Positions 41,383-52,916 of a DNA stretch of 64,000 nt are shown one piece after another; positions within the stretch are counted from its first letter, which is position 1; the number at the start of each line of letters is the position of its first letter. The notes under the pieces were generated by a model. It saw only the letters and a program-made list of their open reading frames with translations. It had not been told where the DNA came from and did no database searches. This stretch comes from an uncultured Kordia sp. (GTDB taxonomy: Bacteria; Bacteroidota; Bacteroidia; Flavobacteriales; Flavobacteriaceae). The DNA lies in contig NZ_CANLEA010000007.1 in NCBI RefSeq assembly GCF_947489565.1, forward strand, positions 238,158-302,157. Reading direction: 5' to 3'. Made by a program: the position numbers and the translations under genes.

Positions 41383-42090
41383 TTAAACTTCATTCAAAAA
41401 CACCACAGAATGACATGCTACAATGGCAGCAGTTTCGGTACGTAAACGTGTTTCGCCTAAAGTAACAGGAACATAGTTGTTTTGAAGTGCAAGCGCAATT
41501 TCTTTTTCTGAAAAATCACCTTCAGGACCAATTAAAATGGTAACGTCTTTTTGAAGTTCTAATGCAGTTTTTAAAGATTGTTTTTGGTCTTCTTCACAAT
41601 GTGCGATAAATAATTGTTCGTTTTTGTGTGTACTGATAAAGTTTGAAAACGAAATTGCAGGTTTCAACTTAGGAAAATAAGCTGTTAACGATTGTTTGGT
41701 TGCCGATTGTATAATTTTCTCAAAACGTTCTGCTTTAATCACTTTTCGTTCCGATCGATCGCAAATAATTGGTGTAATCGTGTCAATTCCGATTTCGGTC
41801 GCTTTTTCTAAAAACCATTCATACCGATCGTTCATTTTTGTTGGCGCTACAGCCAAATGCAATTTGTAGTTTTTCGCTTTCTGAAACTCAAATGAAGTTA
41901 CCTCAACAATACAATTCTTCTGATCAGCAAGCATAATTTTCGCTGAAAAAATATACCCTTTTCCGTTGGTAATATGTAATATATCGTCTTCTCTTTTACG
42001 CAATACACGCACAATATGTTTACTTTCTTCTTTGGAAAATGTATAATGACTTGTTTCGGGTGTGATGTCTGGTGAGTAAAAAAGTTGCAT
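41383..42090 (-). CDS. rsmE: 16S rRNA (uracil-1498-N3)-methyltransferase
   Basis: A 235-residue SPOUT methyltransferase that methylates U1498 of 16S rRNA. An N-terminal PUA-like region reads 'HYTFSKEESKHIVRVLRKREDD', and the knot region has 'TILIGPEGDFSEKEIALA' and 'VTLGETRLRTETAAIVA', the classic RsmE signatures. Length is normal. Repeat-rich DNA follows its stop codon. Confidence 0.95.
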   Translation of the reverse strand: MQLFYSPDITPETSHYTFSKEESKHIVRVLRKREDDILHITNGKGYIFSAKIMLADQKNCIVEVTSFEFQKAKNYKLHLAVAPTKMNDRYEWFLEKATEIGIDTITPIICDRSERKVIKAERFEKIIQSATKQSLTAYFPKLKPAISFSNFISTHKNEQLFIAHCEEDQKQSLKTALELQKDVTILIGPEGDFSEKEIALALQNNYVPVTLGETRLRTETAAIVACHSVVFLNEV

Positions 42091-42173
42091 TGTGAAATTC
42101 GAAATTATGAATGCTAAATATATAATTATAAATGCTAAATTATAAATGAAAAAGTATTTATTTCAAAACCCAA

Positions 42174-42506
42174 TTATTGATTCAATTTATATTTTGCATG
42201 TTCCAATCCGAGTTCAATCCAGTGTAACAATTCCAATTCAGTTTCGCAACCTTCGGGAGAAACATACACAAATTCTTTCATTGGTTTTTTTGTGAAATCC
42301 ATCGGACGCACAAAATCTTTTGCGAGGTTTTCTTCCATCTTTTCAGATTTGATTCGAACCATTAGATCTTCTTTTACAATCCCAACAACCATTTTTCCTT
42401 CATACATAAAACAAATGCCACCAAACATTTTCTTTTCCGTAAAAGTTTCTGGAAAAAAAGAAAACTGTGCTCGAATTCTGTTTGCTAAACGTTCGTTGAA
42501 TGCCAT
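42174..42506 (-). CDS. TfoX N-terminal-domain protein
   Basis: A 110-residue protein of the TfoX N-domain family ('EKKMFGGICFMYEGKMVVGIVKEDLMVRI'). It has only this single domain and lacks the C-terminal part of E. coli Sxy/TfoX, so a competence role should not be assumed. It lies between rsmE and tsaD on the same strand. Confidence 0.88.
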   Translation of the reverse strand: MAFNERLANRIRAQFSFFPETFTEKKMFGGICFMYEGKMVVGIVKEDLMVRIKSEKMEENLAKDFVRPMDFTKKPMKEFVYVSPEGCETELELLHWIELGLEHAKYKLNQ

Positions 42507-42560
42507 GGATTAGAAATTTTAAATTATGAATGTTGAATTTGAAATAAAATGATACTTTTC

Positions 42561-42594
42561 AAGACCCAAGACCCAAGACCCAAGACCCAAGACC
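42561..42594. repeat. Heptamer array AAGACCC
   Basis: Five head-to-tail copies (the last incomplete) end directly at the tsaD stop codon. Confidence 0.9.
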
Positions 42595-43616
42595 TATATC
42601 TTAATTCTCGAATTCGCCGTCACCGATTCATCCGTAAAATCTTTTTTCAAATATTTCAAATATCCAACAATTCCAATCATGGCAGCATTATCGGTTGTGT
42701 AAGCAAATTTTGGAATATGTGCTGTCCAGCCATACTTATATTCACCATCTTTCAAGGCTTTTCGTATCGCAGAATTTGCAGAAACGCCACCACCAATAGC
42801 AATTGTTTTAATACCAGTTTCTTTGGATGCTTTTTTCAATTTGTCCAAAATAATATTGACAATCGTGTATTGTATAGACGCACAAATATCTTTTAAATTC
42901 TCTGCTACAAAATTCGGATTCTCCTTAGTTTGTCTTTGTACAAAATATAAAATAGCGGTTTTCAATCCAGAAAAGCTAAAGTTCAATCCAGCTACTTTCG
43001 GTTTTGGAAACGGAAATGCTTTCGGATTTCCTTCATTGGCAAGTTTGTCAATAATTGGACCTGCAGGATAAGTCAATCCTAAGATTTTCCCACTTTTATC
43101 ATACGCTTCTCCAACAGCATCGTCAATAGTTTCGCCAATTACTTCCATCTCAAAATGATCTTTTACGACCACTATTTGTGTATGTCCGCCAGAAATGGTC
43201 ATAGCCAAAAATGGAAACTCAGGAATCGTTTGCGCTTCATCTTCAATAAAATGTGCTAAAATGTGCGCTTGCATGTGATTTACTTCAATTAAAGGAATGT
43301 CTAAACCAAGTGCGAGCGACTTCGCAAAGGAAGTCCCAACCAATAGTGATCCCATTAATCCTGGTCCGCGCGTAAAAGCTATGGCATTTAACTGTTTTTT
43401 ATCGATATTTGCATTAGCTAGTGCTTGATGCACAACAGGAACAATATTTTGTTGATGTGCCCTTGATGCCAATTCAGGAACAACGCCGCCATATGCTTCG
43501 TGAATTTTTTGATTGGCTATAACATTTGACAATACTTTTCCGTTCTGTAAAACAGCAGCAGAAGTATCATCACAAGATGATTCAATAGCTAAAATATATA
43601 CATCTTTTGTGCTCAT
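42594..43616 (-). CDS. tsaD: tRNA N6-threonylcarbamoyladenosine transferase subunit
   Basis: The universal protein that transfers threonylcarbamoyl to A37 of ANN-decoding tRNAs, here 340 residues from ATG 43616, which begins MSTKDVYILAIESSCDDTS. A start at 43652 would add a non-conserved extension. Metal-binding His residues are in NHMQAHI and 'ISGGHTQIVVV', and the nucleotide motif 'IGGGVSANSAIR' is near residue 270. A good -7 box lies 36 bases upstream. Confidence 0.96.
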   Translation of the reverse strand: MSTKDVYILAIESSCDDTSAAVLQNGKVLSNVIANQKIHEAYGGVVPELASRAHQQNIVPVVHQALANANIDKKQLNAIAFTRGPGLMGSLLVGTSFAKSLALGLDIPLIEVNHMQAHILAHFIEDEAQTIPEFPFLAMTISGGHTQIVVVKDHFEMEVIGETIDDAVGEAYDKSGKILGLTYPAGPIIDKLANEGNPKAFPFPKPKVAGLNFSFSGLKTAILYFVQRQTKENPNFVAENLKDICASIQYTIVNIILDKLKKASKETGIKTIAIGGGVSANSAIRKALKDGEYKYGWTAHIPKFAYTTDNAAMIGIVGYLKYLKKDFTDESVTANSRIKI

Positions 43617-43651
43617 ACGTTTTAAAAGGCATAAAAATTGATATAAAGTCA

Positions 43652-43659
43652 CAAAGATA
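43652..43659 (-). promoter_or_regulatory. Candidate -7 box, TATCTTTG, for tsaD
   Basis: This is an exact TANNTTTG match on the minus strand, 36 bases before ATG 43616. It supports the shorter tsaD start, because a start at 43652 would overlap this box. Confidence 0.55.
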
Positions 43660-43770
43660 TGCTAAACATCGTGTTTTGTAATATTTTTTTTGTGAATTTG
43701 CAATGTCATAAACGACATATAACCTTTAATAAAAACTATCATTAAAAGAGCCTGGAAAATAATCAAACGT

Positions 43771-46700
43771 GTGTTACTAGCAATTATACTGCTATTTCTA
43801 CTGTTGTTGATTATTTTTTCGATTCCTGCGGTACAAACTGCGGTTGGAAAAAAGGCGACCAACTGGTTAAACGAAAAGTACAATACAAATATCAATATTG
43901 AGCGAATTGGCTTAAAGTGGAATGGAGACATTTCCATGAAAGATATTTATATTGAAGATTATCTAAAAGATACTTTGATCCATATCAATGCTTTAGAAAC
44001 ATCTATTTTAAGTTTTAACAATGTGCTGAATAATAAACTTGAATTTGGCACGGTAAATATTGAAGGACTTACTCTTAATATCAATACTGAAAAAGATTCT
44101 ACCGATACCACTTTAGACGTTTTTATTGCAAAACTTGACTCTGAACCTTCCGACGGAACACCTTCTAATTTCTTATTGACAAGTTCTAAGTTGAAACTTA
44201 ATGATAGCAAGTTTAGATACAAAGACCAAAACAATTCAACGCCAGATATGCTCGATTTTAAAGAGCTTTCTGGAACGGTGTATGACTTTAAAGTACAAGG
44301 TCCTAATGTTTCTGGAGATGTCCAGAATTTAACTTTTTTAGATGTGCATGGACTGCGAGTCAATGAAATGAATACCATATTTCATTACTCACTCACTCAA
44401 ATGCGTTTTGATAATTTGCTCATAAAAACAGACAATTCGCAACTAAATGGAAGTGTTGTATTTGATTATGAACGAAAGGATTTTGCCAACTTTTTGGACA
44501 AAGTAAAACTGTCTGCCAAGTTTACAGATTCAAAAATTGATTTCAATGAACTCAACTATTTTTATGATGAGTTTGGAAATAAAAAAGGAACGTTCAGTAC
44601 AGAAATCGTAGGTGTTTTAAATGACTTTACCACAAAAAACTTTGACTTTAAATCGCCAAGTACAATCATAAAAGGAGATGTTCAGTATAAAAATCTATTC
44701 AATTCGAGTAGAATGTTTTATATGAAAGGTGATTTTGAACGTTTTTCATCTAACAACTATCAGTTGACTACTTTATTGCCGAATATATTAGGTGTAAATC
44801 TACCAAAAACCTTAAATCGTTTAGGGCAGTTTAGCATGACAGGAACCACAGAAATCACTGAAAATGTGATCAATGCAGATGTTCGTATCAATACCGAAAT
44901 CGGAAACTCAGTCTTGGATATCAATATTGTTGATGTGGGCGATCGTGAAAATGCTTTGTATGAAGGAGAAATACAATTTGAAAACTTCAATTTGGGCGTT
45001 TATTTAAACGATCCGATGTTGGGAACAATTTCTTCGGACGTATTTGTCGATGGAAAAGGATTTACGGAAGAAAGTCTAAATACAGAAGTCGTAGGAACGG
45101 TAAGTTCTATATACTACAATGATTATATGTACAAAAACCTGAATGTTTCAGGCGTTTTAAAAGATCAATTGTTTGACGGAAGTTTGGTATCCAGAGATCC
45201 AAATGCAGATTTTAACTTTGAAGGATTGGCAAATTTTGCAGGTGCTGAAAACGAATTCCGATTTAAAGCTTCAATCAACACGTTAGATTTAAACAAACTG
45301 AATTTTGTGCAAAGAGACGACATTTCACTATTAAAAGGTGATATGGTTTTAGATCTTGTTGGAAATACCATTGATGATATGGCAGGAGATATCTTCTTCA
45401 AGAAAATATCATACACGAATCAAAATTCAACCTATACATTTAAAAACTTTAGTGTACATTCAGAATTTAGCGAAGAAGACATTCGAAAACTCACAATAGA
45501 TTCACCAGATATCATAAAAGGAACTGTTACAGGACGTTTTCATTTTGACGAAGTGTTAGACCTTGTACAAAACTCTGTGGGAAGTATTTATACCAATTAT
45601 AGACCTATTGAAGTACTTCCGAACCAATACTTAAACTTCAACTTTAAGATTTACAATAAAATTGTAGATGTATTTCTGCCAGACGTTGAATTGTCTAAAA
45701 ATACGTCGCTTCGTGGAAGTATACGAGGAGATCAAAACGAGTTTAAATTGACATTTAAAACGCCACAAATTATAGCGTATGGAAGTACGATTGATAATGT
45801 GGAAATGGTTATTGATAATAAAAATCCAGTATTCAATACGTATATAGAAGTTGCCAATGTAACGACAGAATGGTACGATGCAAAAGAATTTAGCTTGATT
45901 AATACAACGTTGAAAGATACTTTGTTCTTTAAAACAGAATTTAAAGGAGGAAAAGGCTTTGACGATAATTATAACTTAAGCTTTTATCACACCATCGATA
46001 GTTCAAACAAATCGGTTGTCGGACTCAAAAAATCGGATGTTTCATTTCGTGGAAATAAATGGTTTATCAATGAAAAGAACGATCGTAAAAACAGATTTAT
46101 TTTTGACAAGAATCTAGATTCAATCTTCATTGAAAAAATTGTGATGAATCATGAAAATGAAGAAATTGATCTGGAAGGAGAACTTTTTGGAAAAAACAAC
46201 AAAAGCATTAAGCTTGAATTTATAAATGTTGGATTGGAAAAAATTACGCCATCTATTGATAGTATTCGCTTGGGCGGAAAAGTCAATGGAAAACTTGATA
46301 TTAAGCAAATAAATGGCGGCTATATTCCAAAATCAAAACTAGGAATCGCCAGTTTAGAAGTGAATGACAAACTCTTGGGCGATTTGAATATTGATATTAC
46401 AGGCGATGAAAATTTAGAACGATTTGGAGTCAATGCAAAATTGGTCAATGAAACGTTGGAATCGCTGACAGCATTTGGTTCTATCAATGTAGCCAATAAT
46501 GTAAATACTATTGATGTTGATGCTAAAATTGATAAATTTGATATATCACCGTTTAGTGCACTTGGAGAAGATGTCATTACCGAAATTCGCGGTTTGATAT
46601 CAGGAGAAGCCAAAGTCGTCGGAAACCTCAGCAATCCAGCAATCAATGGAGAATTGAGCATGCTTGCTGGCGGATTGTATATTCCGTATCTAAATGTTGA

Positions 46701-48327
46701 TGTAGACTTAGCCAACAGTTCTATCATTAAACTGTATGATCAAACCTTTGAATTTGATGATGTTACCATTCTGGATACACAAGATTATACCAAAGGGCAA
46801 CTAAACGGGACTATTAAACATACTGCTTTTGACAATTGGGAATTGGGATTAAAACTTTCGACAGATCGATTACTGGTCTTAAATACAGAATATAATGAAG
46901 AAGAAGAAGAAGAAAATTTATACTACGGAACAGGATATATAAGTGGAGAAGCTTGGATTGATGGACCAACCGACCAATTGACGATAAAAGTAGAAGGACG
47001 AACCGAAAAAGGAACAGATTTAAAAATTCCAATTAGTTATGTGGCTTCTGTAGGAGATGCGTCTTTTATAAAATTTGTGACGAAAGAAGAATTTTACGAT
47101 CCTAAAAGTCAAGAAGAAACCGCTTTAGATGATTTTAAAGGCTTAGAATTGGAGTTTGATTTAGATGTTACACCAGATGCTGTTGTTGAAATAGAAGTAG
47201 ACAGAAAAGCAGGAAGTAGCATTAAAGGAAGTGGTTTTGGAAGTTTGCTGATGCAAATTAATACCAATGGGAAGTTTAATATGTTTGGAGATTTTATCAC
47301 GGATACTGGAGAATATAACTTTAAATACCGTGGAATCATCAATAAAAAATTCACGCTAAAACCTGCGGGTACCATACGATGGGAAGGAGATCCTTTTAAA
47401 GCACAGTTAAATGTAGAGGCTGTATACGGTTTACAAGCAAATCCAGATGTATTATTAGATGCACCAACCTATAACAAAAAAATTCCTGTAGAAGTTGGAA
47501 TTAGACTTACAGGTGATTTAATGAAACCTGATCCTATATTTAACATCACATTTCCATCGACACAAGGTGGCGCAAACTCTGAGTTAATGGATTTCTTGTT
47601 AAATGACGATGACAAACGAAGATTACAAGCTTTATCCTTATTGTCGCAAGGACGATTTGTAAATGATGTAAACATCAATCAGAATGTATTGACAGGAAAC
47701 CTCATCGAAACTGCTACAGGTATTTTTAATGATGCACTTTCTGATGATGATGATATTGTAAAAGTAGGTGTAAACTACAGTCAAGCAGATCGCTCCTTAA
47801 ACCTAGACACAGCTGATCTATTAGGGTTAACAGTGTCTAGTCAAATTAGTGATAAGATTACATTCAACGGACAAATTGGAGTTCCAGTTGGCGGTGTTAC
47901 ACAAACTGCGATTGTAGGTGATGCCGAAATAGAAATTTCTTTAAATGAAGATCGTTCGCTCACAGCAAAAATCTTCAACAGACAAAATCAAATTCAATAT
48001 GTGGGAGAAATTGAAGGATTCACGCAAGGAGTTGGACTGTCGTATCATGTTGATTTTGATACCTTAAAAGAATTGGTTGACAAAGTCTTCAAAGGGAAAA
48101 AGAAAATGGCGGAAGAAAAGCTGCGGAAAGAACTAGAAGAAAAGCTGCAGAAAGAACTAGAAGAAAAAAATCAAGTTGGTGGTGGCGTAGTCACTTATTC
48201 AACCAAAAAAGAATTGGAGAAAGAAGCGAAAAAAGAATCCAAAAAGGAAGCAGCTAAAAAAGAAAAAGAAACTCCTAAAAAAACGACTGAAAAATCGAAA
48301 AAAGCAAACAATAAAAAGGGCGAATAA
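43771..48327 (+). CDS. TamB-family translocation/assembly protein
   Basis: A 1518-residue AsmA/TamB-type protein that bridges inner and outer membranes and acts in outer-membrane assembly or lipid transport. A hydrophobic anchor occupies the first 20 residues, a long beta-helical body follows, and the TamB domain lies at about 1050-1440 ('GSGFGSLLMQINTNGKFNMFGDFITDTGEYNF', 'NPDVLLDA'). The Lys/Glu-rich tail after residue 1440 is predicted coiled-coil. The frame stays open upstream to 43723 with a basic IKRAWKIIKR stretch, so a rare ATT start at 43741 may be better than GTG 43771. Confidence 0.92.
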   Translation: MLLAIILLFLLLLIIFSIPAVQTAVGKKATNWLNEKYNTNINIERIGLKWNGDISMKDIYIEDYLKDTLIHINALETSILSFNNVLNNKLEFGTVNIEGLTLNINTEKDSTDTTLDVFIAKLDSEPSDGTPSNFLLTSSKLKLNDSKFRYKDQNNSTPDMLDFKELSGTVYDFKVQGPNVSGDVQNLTFLDVHGLRVNEMNTIFHYSLTQMRFDNLLIKTDNSQLNGSVVFDYERKDFANFLDKVKLSAKFTDSKIDFNELNYFYDEFGNKKGTFSTEIVGVLNDFTTKNFDFKSPSTIIKGDVQYKNLFNSSRMFYMKGDFERFSSNNYQLTTLLPNILGVNLPKTLNRLGQFSMTGTTEITENVINADVRINTEIGNSVLDINIVDVGDRENALYEGEIQFENFNLGVYLNDPMLGTISSDVFVDGKGFTEESLNTEVVGTVSSIYYNDYMYKNLNVSGVLKDQLFDGSLVSRDPNADFNFEGLANFAGAENEFRFKASINTLDLNKLNFVQRDDISLLKGDMVLDLVGNTIDDMAGDIFFKKISYTNQNSTYTFKNFSVHSEFSEEDIRKLTIDSPDIIKGTVTGRFHFDEVLDLVQNSVGSIYTNYRPIEVLPNQYLNFNFKIYNKIVDVFLPDVELSKNTSLRGSIRGDQNEFKLTFKTPQIIAYGSTIDNVEMVIDNKNPVFNTYIEVANVTTEWYDAKEFSLINTTLKDTLFFKTEFKGGKGFDDNYNLSFYHTIDSSNKSVVGLKKSDVSFRGNKWFINEKNDRKNRFIFDKNLDSIFIEKIVMNHENEEIDLEGELFGKNNKSIKLEFINVGLEKITPSIDSIRLGGKVNGKLDIKQINGGYIPKSKLGIASLEVNDKLLGDLNIDITGDENLERFGVNAKLVNETLESLTAFGSINVANNVNTIDVDAKIDKFDISPFSALGEDVITEIRGLISGEAKVVGNLSNPAINGELSMLAGGLYIPYLNVDVDLANSSIIKLYDQTFEFDDVTILDTQDYTKGQLNGTIKHTAFDNWELGLKLSTDRLLVLNTEYNEEEEEENLYYGTGYISGEAWIDGPTDQLTIKVEGRTEKGTDLKIPISYVASVGDASFIKFVTKEEFYDPKSQEETALDDFKGLELEFDLDVTPDAVVEIEVDRKAGSSIKGSGFGSLLMQINTNGKFNMFGDFITDTGEYNFKYRGIINKKFTLKPAGTIRWEGDPFKAQLNVEAVYGLQANPDVLLDAPTYNKKIPVEVGIRLTGDLMKPDPIFNITFPSTQGGANSELMDFLLNDDDKRRLQALSLLSQGRFVNDVNINQNVLTGNLIETATGIFNDALSDDDDIVKVGVNYSQADRSLNLDTADLLGLTVSSQISDKITFNGQIGVPVGGVTQTAIVGDAEIEISLNEDRSLTAKIFNRQNQIQYVGEIEGFTQGVGLSYHVDFDTLKELVDKVFKGKKKMAEEKLRKELEEKLQKELEEKNQVGGGVVTYSTKKELEKEAKKESKKEAAKKEKETPKKTTEKSKKANNKKGE

Positions 48328-48668
48328 TTCCACCATTATTTTCAGCGAATACTTTTTTCATTTTCGTGCAACAAACCAGATCAAAAAAATTACATTTTAA
48401 TCATTTTCAATCGTAAAATTGAACTCCAAAAGTAGACTTTCTTCTCTTAAAAAATTAGTCTAAAAATTCAATTCTGAAAAGTTAAAAAATCCTCATTTTC
48501 AAACTTTAAAAACTTGAGAATACTAGAAAAAATGTGATCTAAAACGTTAAAATTCTGAGAACTTATTAACGAAAACGTTTGAAATTTTAAAACTATGTAA
48601 AATTCATGTAAAGCGTACTTTGAAATCAAAATAAGTTTTCTAGCTTTACTATTCAAATCAAAAATTGC
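48328..48668. other. 341-base gene-free region before pfkA
   Basis: It is AT-rich with two copies of AAAACGTT plus AAATT (48541, 48573). No terminator hairpin or ORF is apparent, and the pfkA promoter must lie here. Confidence 0.6.
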
Positions 48669-50679
<2,011 letters not shown>

Positions 50680-50692
50680 TATAATAACAGAT

Positions 50693-50732
50693 AAGCACAG
50701 TTGACATTTTTGTACTCAATTGTGCTTATTTT
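50693..50732 (+). terminator. Terminator after pfkA-gapA
   Basis: AAGCACAGTTGA pairs with TCAATTGTGCTT with one G-U wobble, followed by ATTTTGG. The T-run is weak. Confidence 0.65.
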
Positions 50733-50792
50733 GGTTAGATACTTCATCCAAAACGTTCCTAGAAATTTGGGAATTTATTTTATATTCACACC

Positions 50793-51668
50793 ATGATTTT
50801 ATTAGTAGACAGTGGTTCCACAAAATGCGATTGGATTGCAGTGGACAAAGATGGTAAACAATTAATAGATAAGCTTCGTACGAAAGGATTGAACCCTGCG
50901 ATTCTTGCTGAAAAGAAATTGAAAAAAACCATCAAAAAAAGCAAAGAACTTTCGGCACATCGTCATACAGTTACACATGTTTTCTTTTATGGCGCTGGTT
51001 GCGGAACAGAAAATCCACGTTTACTTTTAAAAGGAGTTTTAGAAGACTTTTTCCCAAATGCATTGGTCGATGTAAATGAAGATACATTGGCTGCGGTATA
51101 CGCTACGGTAAATCATAAAGCAGAAGCTGCGGTGGTTTGTATTCAAGGAACTGGTTCTAATTGTAGTTATTATGATGGTGAAAAATTGCACCAACGTGTC
51201 AATTCTTTAGGCTATACTTTAATGGATGATGCCAGTGGAAATTACTACGGAAAACAACTCATTCGCGATTATTACTTTCACAAAATGCCGCATGTAATAC
51301 GTGTAGCTTTTGAAGAAAGATACAATCTTGATAGCGATTATATCAAATACAACTTATACAAACAACCCAATCCGAACGCATACTTAGCAAGTTTTGCAGA
51401 ATTTATGTTTTTACACAAAGATTCAGAGTATATCCTAGAATTGATTAAAAACGGATTCAGAGAATTTGCACAAAATATGATCATGCAATACGAAGAAGAA
51501 CTCAAAACCGTTCCTGTACATTTTGCAGGTTCTATTGCGTTTTTCTCTGAAAATGAAATCAAAGAAGTTGCCAAAGAGTTTGGTTTTACGGTAGGAAACT
51601 TTATCAGAAGACCTATTGAAGGTTTGGTAGCGTTTCATACCAATGCGCTCAAAGAGAAGCAAGCATAG
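50793..51668 (+). CDS. BadF/BadG/BcrA/BcrD-type ATPase, N-acetylglucosamine kinase-like
   Basis: A 291-residue sugar-kinase-fold protein. The phosphate-1 motif is ILLVDSGSTKCDW, the phosphate-2 region is 'VVCIQGTGSNCSYY', and the adenosine region is 'VPVHFAGSIAFF'. The size and motifs fit Bacteroidota N-acetylglucosamine kinase homologues involved in cell-wall sugar recycling. No amino-sugar catabolic genes adjoin it, so the substrate is inferred from family only. Confidence 0.85.
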   Translation: MILLVDSGSTKCDWIAVDKDGKQLIDKLRTKGLNPAILAEKKLKKTIKKSKELSAHRHTVTHVFFYGAGCGTENPRLLLKGVLEDFFPNALVDVNEDTLAAVYATVNHKAEAAVVCIQGTGSNCSYYDGEKLHQRVNSLGYTLMDDASGNYYGKQLIRDYYFHKMPHVIRVAFEERYNLDSDYIKYNLYKQPNPNAYLASFAEFMFLHKDSEYILELIKNGFREFAQNMIMQYEEELKTVPVHFAGSIAFFSENEIKEVAKEFGFTVGNFIRRPIEGLVAFHTNALKEKQA

Positions 51669-51695
51669 AGCACATAAGATATCTATAAAAATATA

Positions 51696-51729
51696 AAAGG
51701 GAACATTTTCAATAATGTTCCCTTTTTAT
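51696..51729. terminator. Bidirectional terminator between kinase and guaC
   Basis: The perfect stem GGGAACATT/AATGTTCCC has AAAA on the left and a T-run on the right. Confidence 0.9.
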
Positions 51730-52767
51730 TTATTGGTAAATTCTATTTTCTTGTTCTGAAACGCGAATAAAAGTAGTGCGCTTGGTGAGTTCTTTTAATC
51801 GAGATGCGCCAACATACGTACAGGTACTTCGAATGCCTCCTAAAATATCGTGAACTGTATCTGCTACATGTCCTTTCAGCGGAATTTCAACAGTTTTTCC
51901 TTCAGAAGCTCTATAATCAGCCACACCACCAACATATTTTTCCATGGCAGTAGCAGAACTCATTCCATAAAATTGCTTGAATTTTTCGCCATTGCGTTCA
52001 ATCAATTCGCCACCACTTTCATGATGTCCAGAAAGCATGCCGCCTAGCATAACGAAATCTGCACCAGCGCCAAAAGCTTTCGCAATATCGCCAGGTGTTG
52101 TACAGCCGCCATCCGAAATAATATGTCCGCCCAAACCATGAGCAGCATCTGCACATTCAATAATAGCAGAAAGTTGCGGATAACCGACTCCAGTTTTTAC
52201 ACGTGTAGTACAGACAGAACCAGGACCAATTCCTACTTTCACAATATCAGCGCCAGAAAGAATCAGTTCTTCCACCATTTCACCTGTAACTACATTTCCG
52301 GCAATAATTACTTTATCAGGAAATTGAGCTCTAGCTTGTTTTACAAAATCTACGAAATGTTGAGAATAGCCATTTGCAACATCAATACAAATAAATTTAA
52401 GTTGTGGATGTATGGTAAAAATAACACGGAGTTTCTCATTATCTTTTTCACTAATTCCTGTACTTACCGCAATATGAGATACTACAGAATTTGGCGTATT
52501 ATTAATAAATGTATTCCACTCCTGAATCGTATAATGTTTATGAACGGCGGTAAATAACTGTTTAGAAGCCAAAGCTTCTGCCATTTCAAAAGTTCCTACA
52601 GTATCCATATTGGCAGCCATAATGGGAATGCCTGTCCATTCATAAGAATTGTGTAAAAACTTAAAAGTACGTTCTAAAGAAACCTGTGAACGACTCTTTA
52701 ACGTGGAACGTTTTGGACGAATCATAACATCTTTAAAGCCTAACTTTACTCCACTTTCAATGCGCAT
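51730..52767 (-). CDS. guaC: GMP reductase
   Basis: A 345-residue purine salvage enzyme that converts GMP to IMP with NADPH. It belongs to the IMPDH/GMPR barrel family. The catalytic Cys loop is [15 protein letters not shown], and '[20 protein letters not shown]' near residue 48 is typical of GMP reductase. There are no CBS domains, which separates it from IMP dehydrogenase. It ends at a shared terminator. Confidence 0.94.
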   Translation of the reverse strand: MRIESGVKLGFKDVMIRPKRSTLKSRSQVSLERTFKFLHNSYEWTGIPIMAANMDTVGTFEMAEALASKQLFTAVHKHYTIQEWNTFINNTPNSVVSHIAVSTGISEKDNEKLRVIFTIHPQLKFICIDVANGYSQHFVDFVKQARAQFPDKVIIAGNVVTGEMVEELILSGADIVKVGIGPGSVCTTRVKTGVGYPQLSAIIECADAAHGLGGHIISDGGCTTPGDIAKAFGAGADFVMLGGMLSGHHESGGELIERNGEKFKQFYGMSSATAMEKYVGGVADYRASEGKTVEIPLKGHVADTVHDILGGIRSTCTYVGASRLKELTKRTTFIRVSEQENRIYQ

Positions 52768-52916
52768 AGTATTCGGGAATTGGTTGTAACTAAAAGTAGA
52801 AATTTATCTTTATATAAGCTACCTTCTATGAGATGATTTTTTATACAGGTTATCAACAGTTTTGGAATAGTTTGTTTTTGCTATTTTTATAAAAACTATT
52901 CCTAAAACGAACCATA

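Noticed and set aside
42174..42506. Competence regulator TfoX/Sxy
   Set aside because: Only the N-terminal domain is present and there are no competence genes nearby, so no regulatory role is claimed.
42549..43071. Plus-strand frames of 115 and 82 codons
   Set aside because: They are antisense to tsaD and start within the AAGACCC array.
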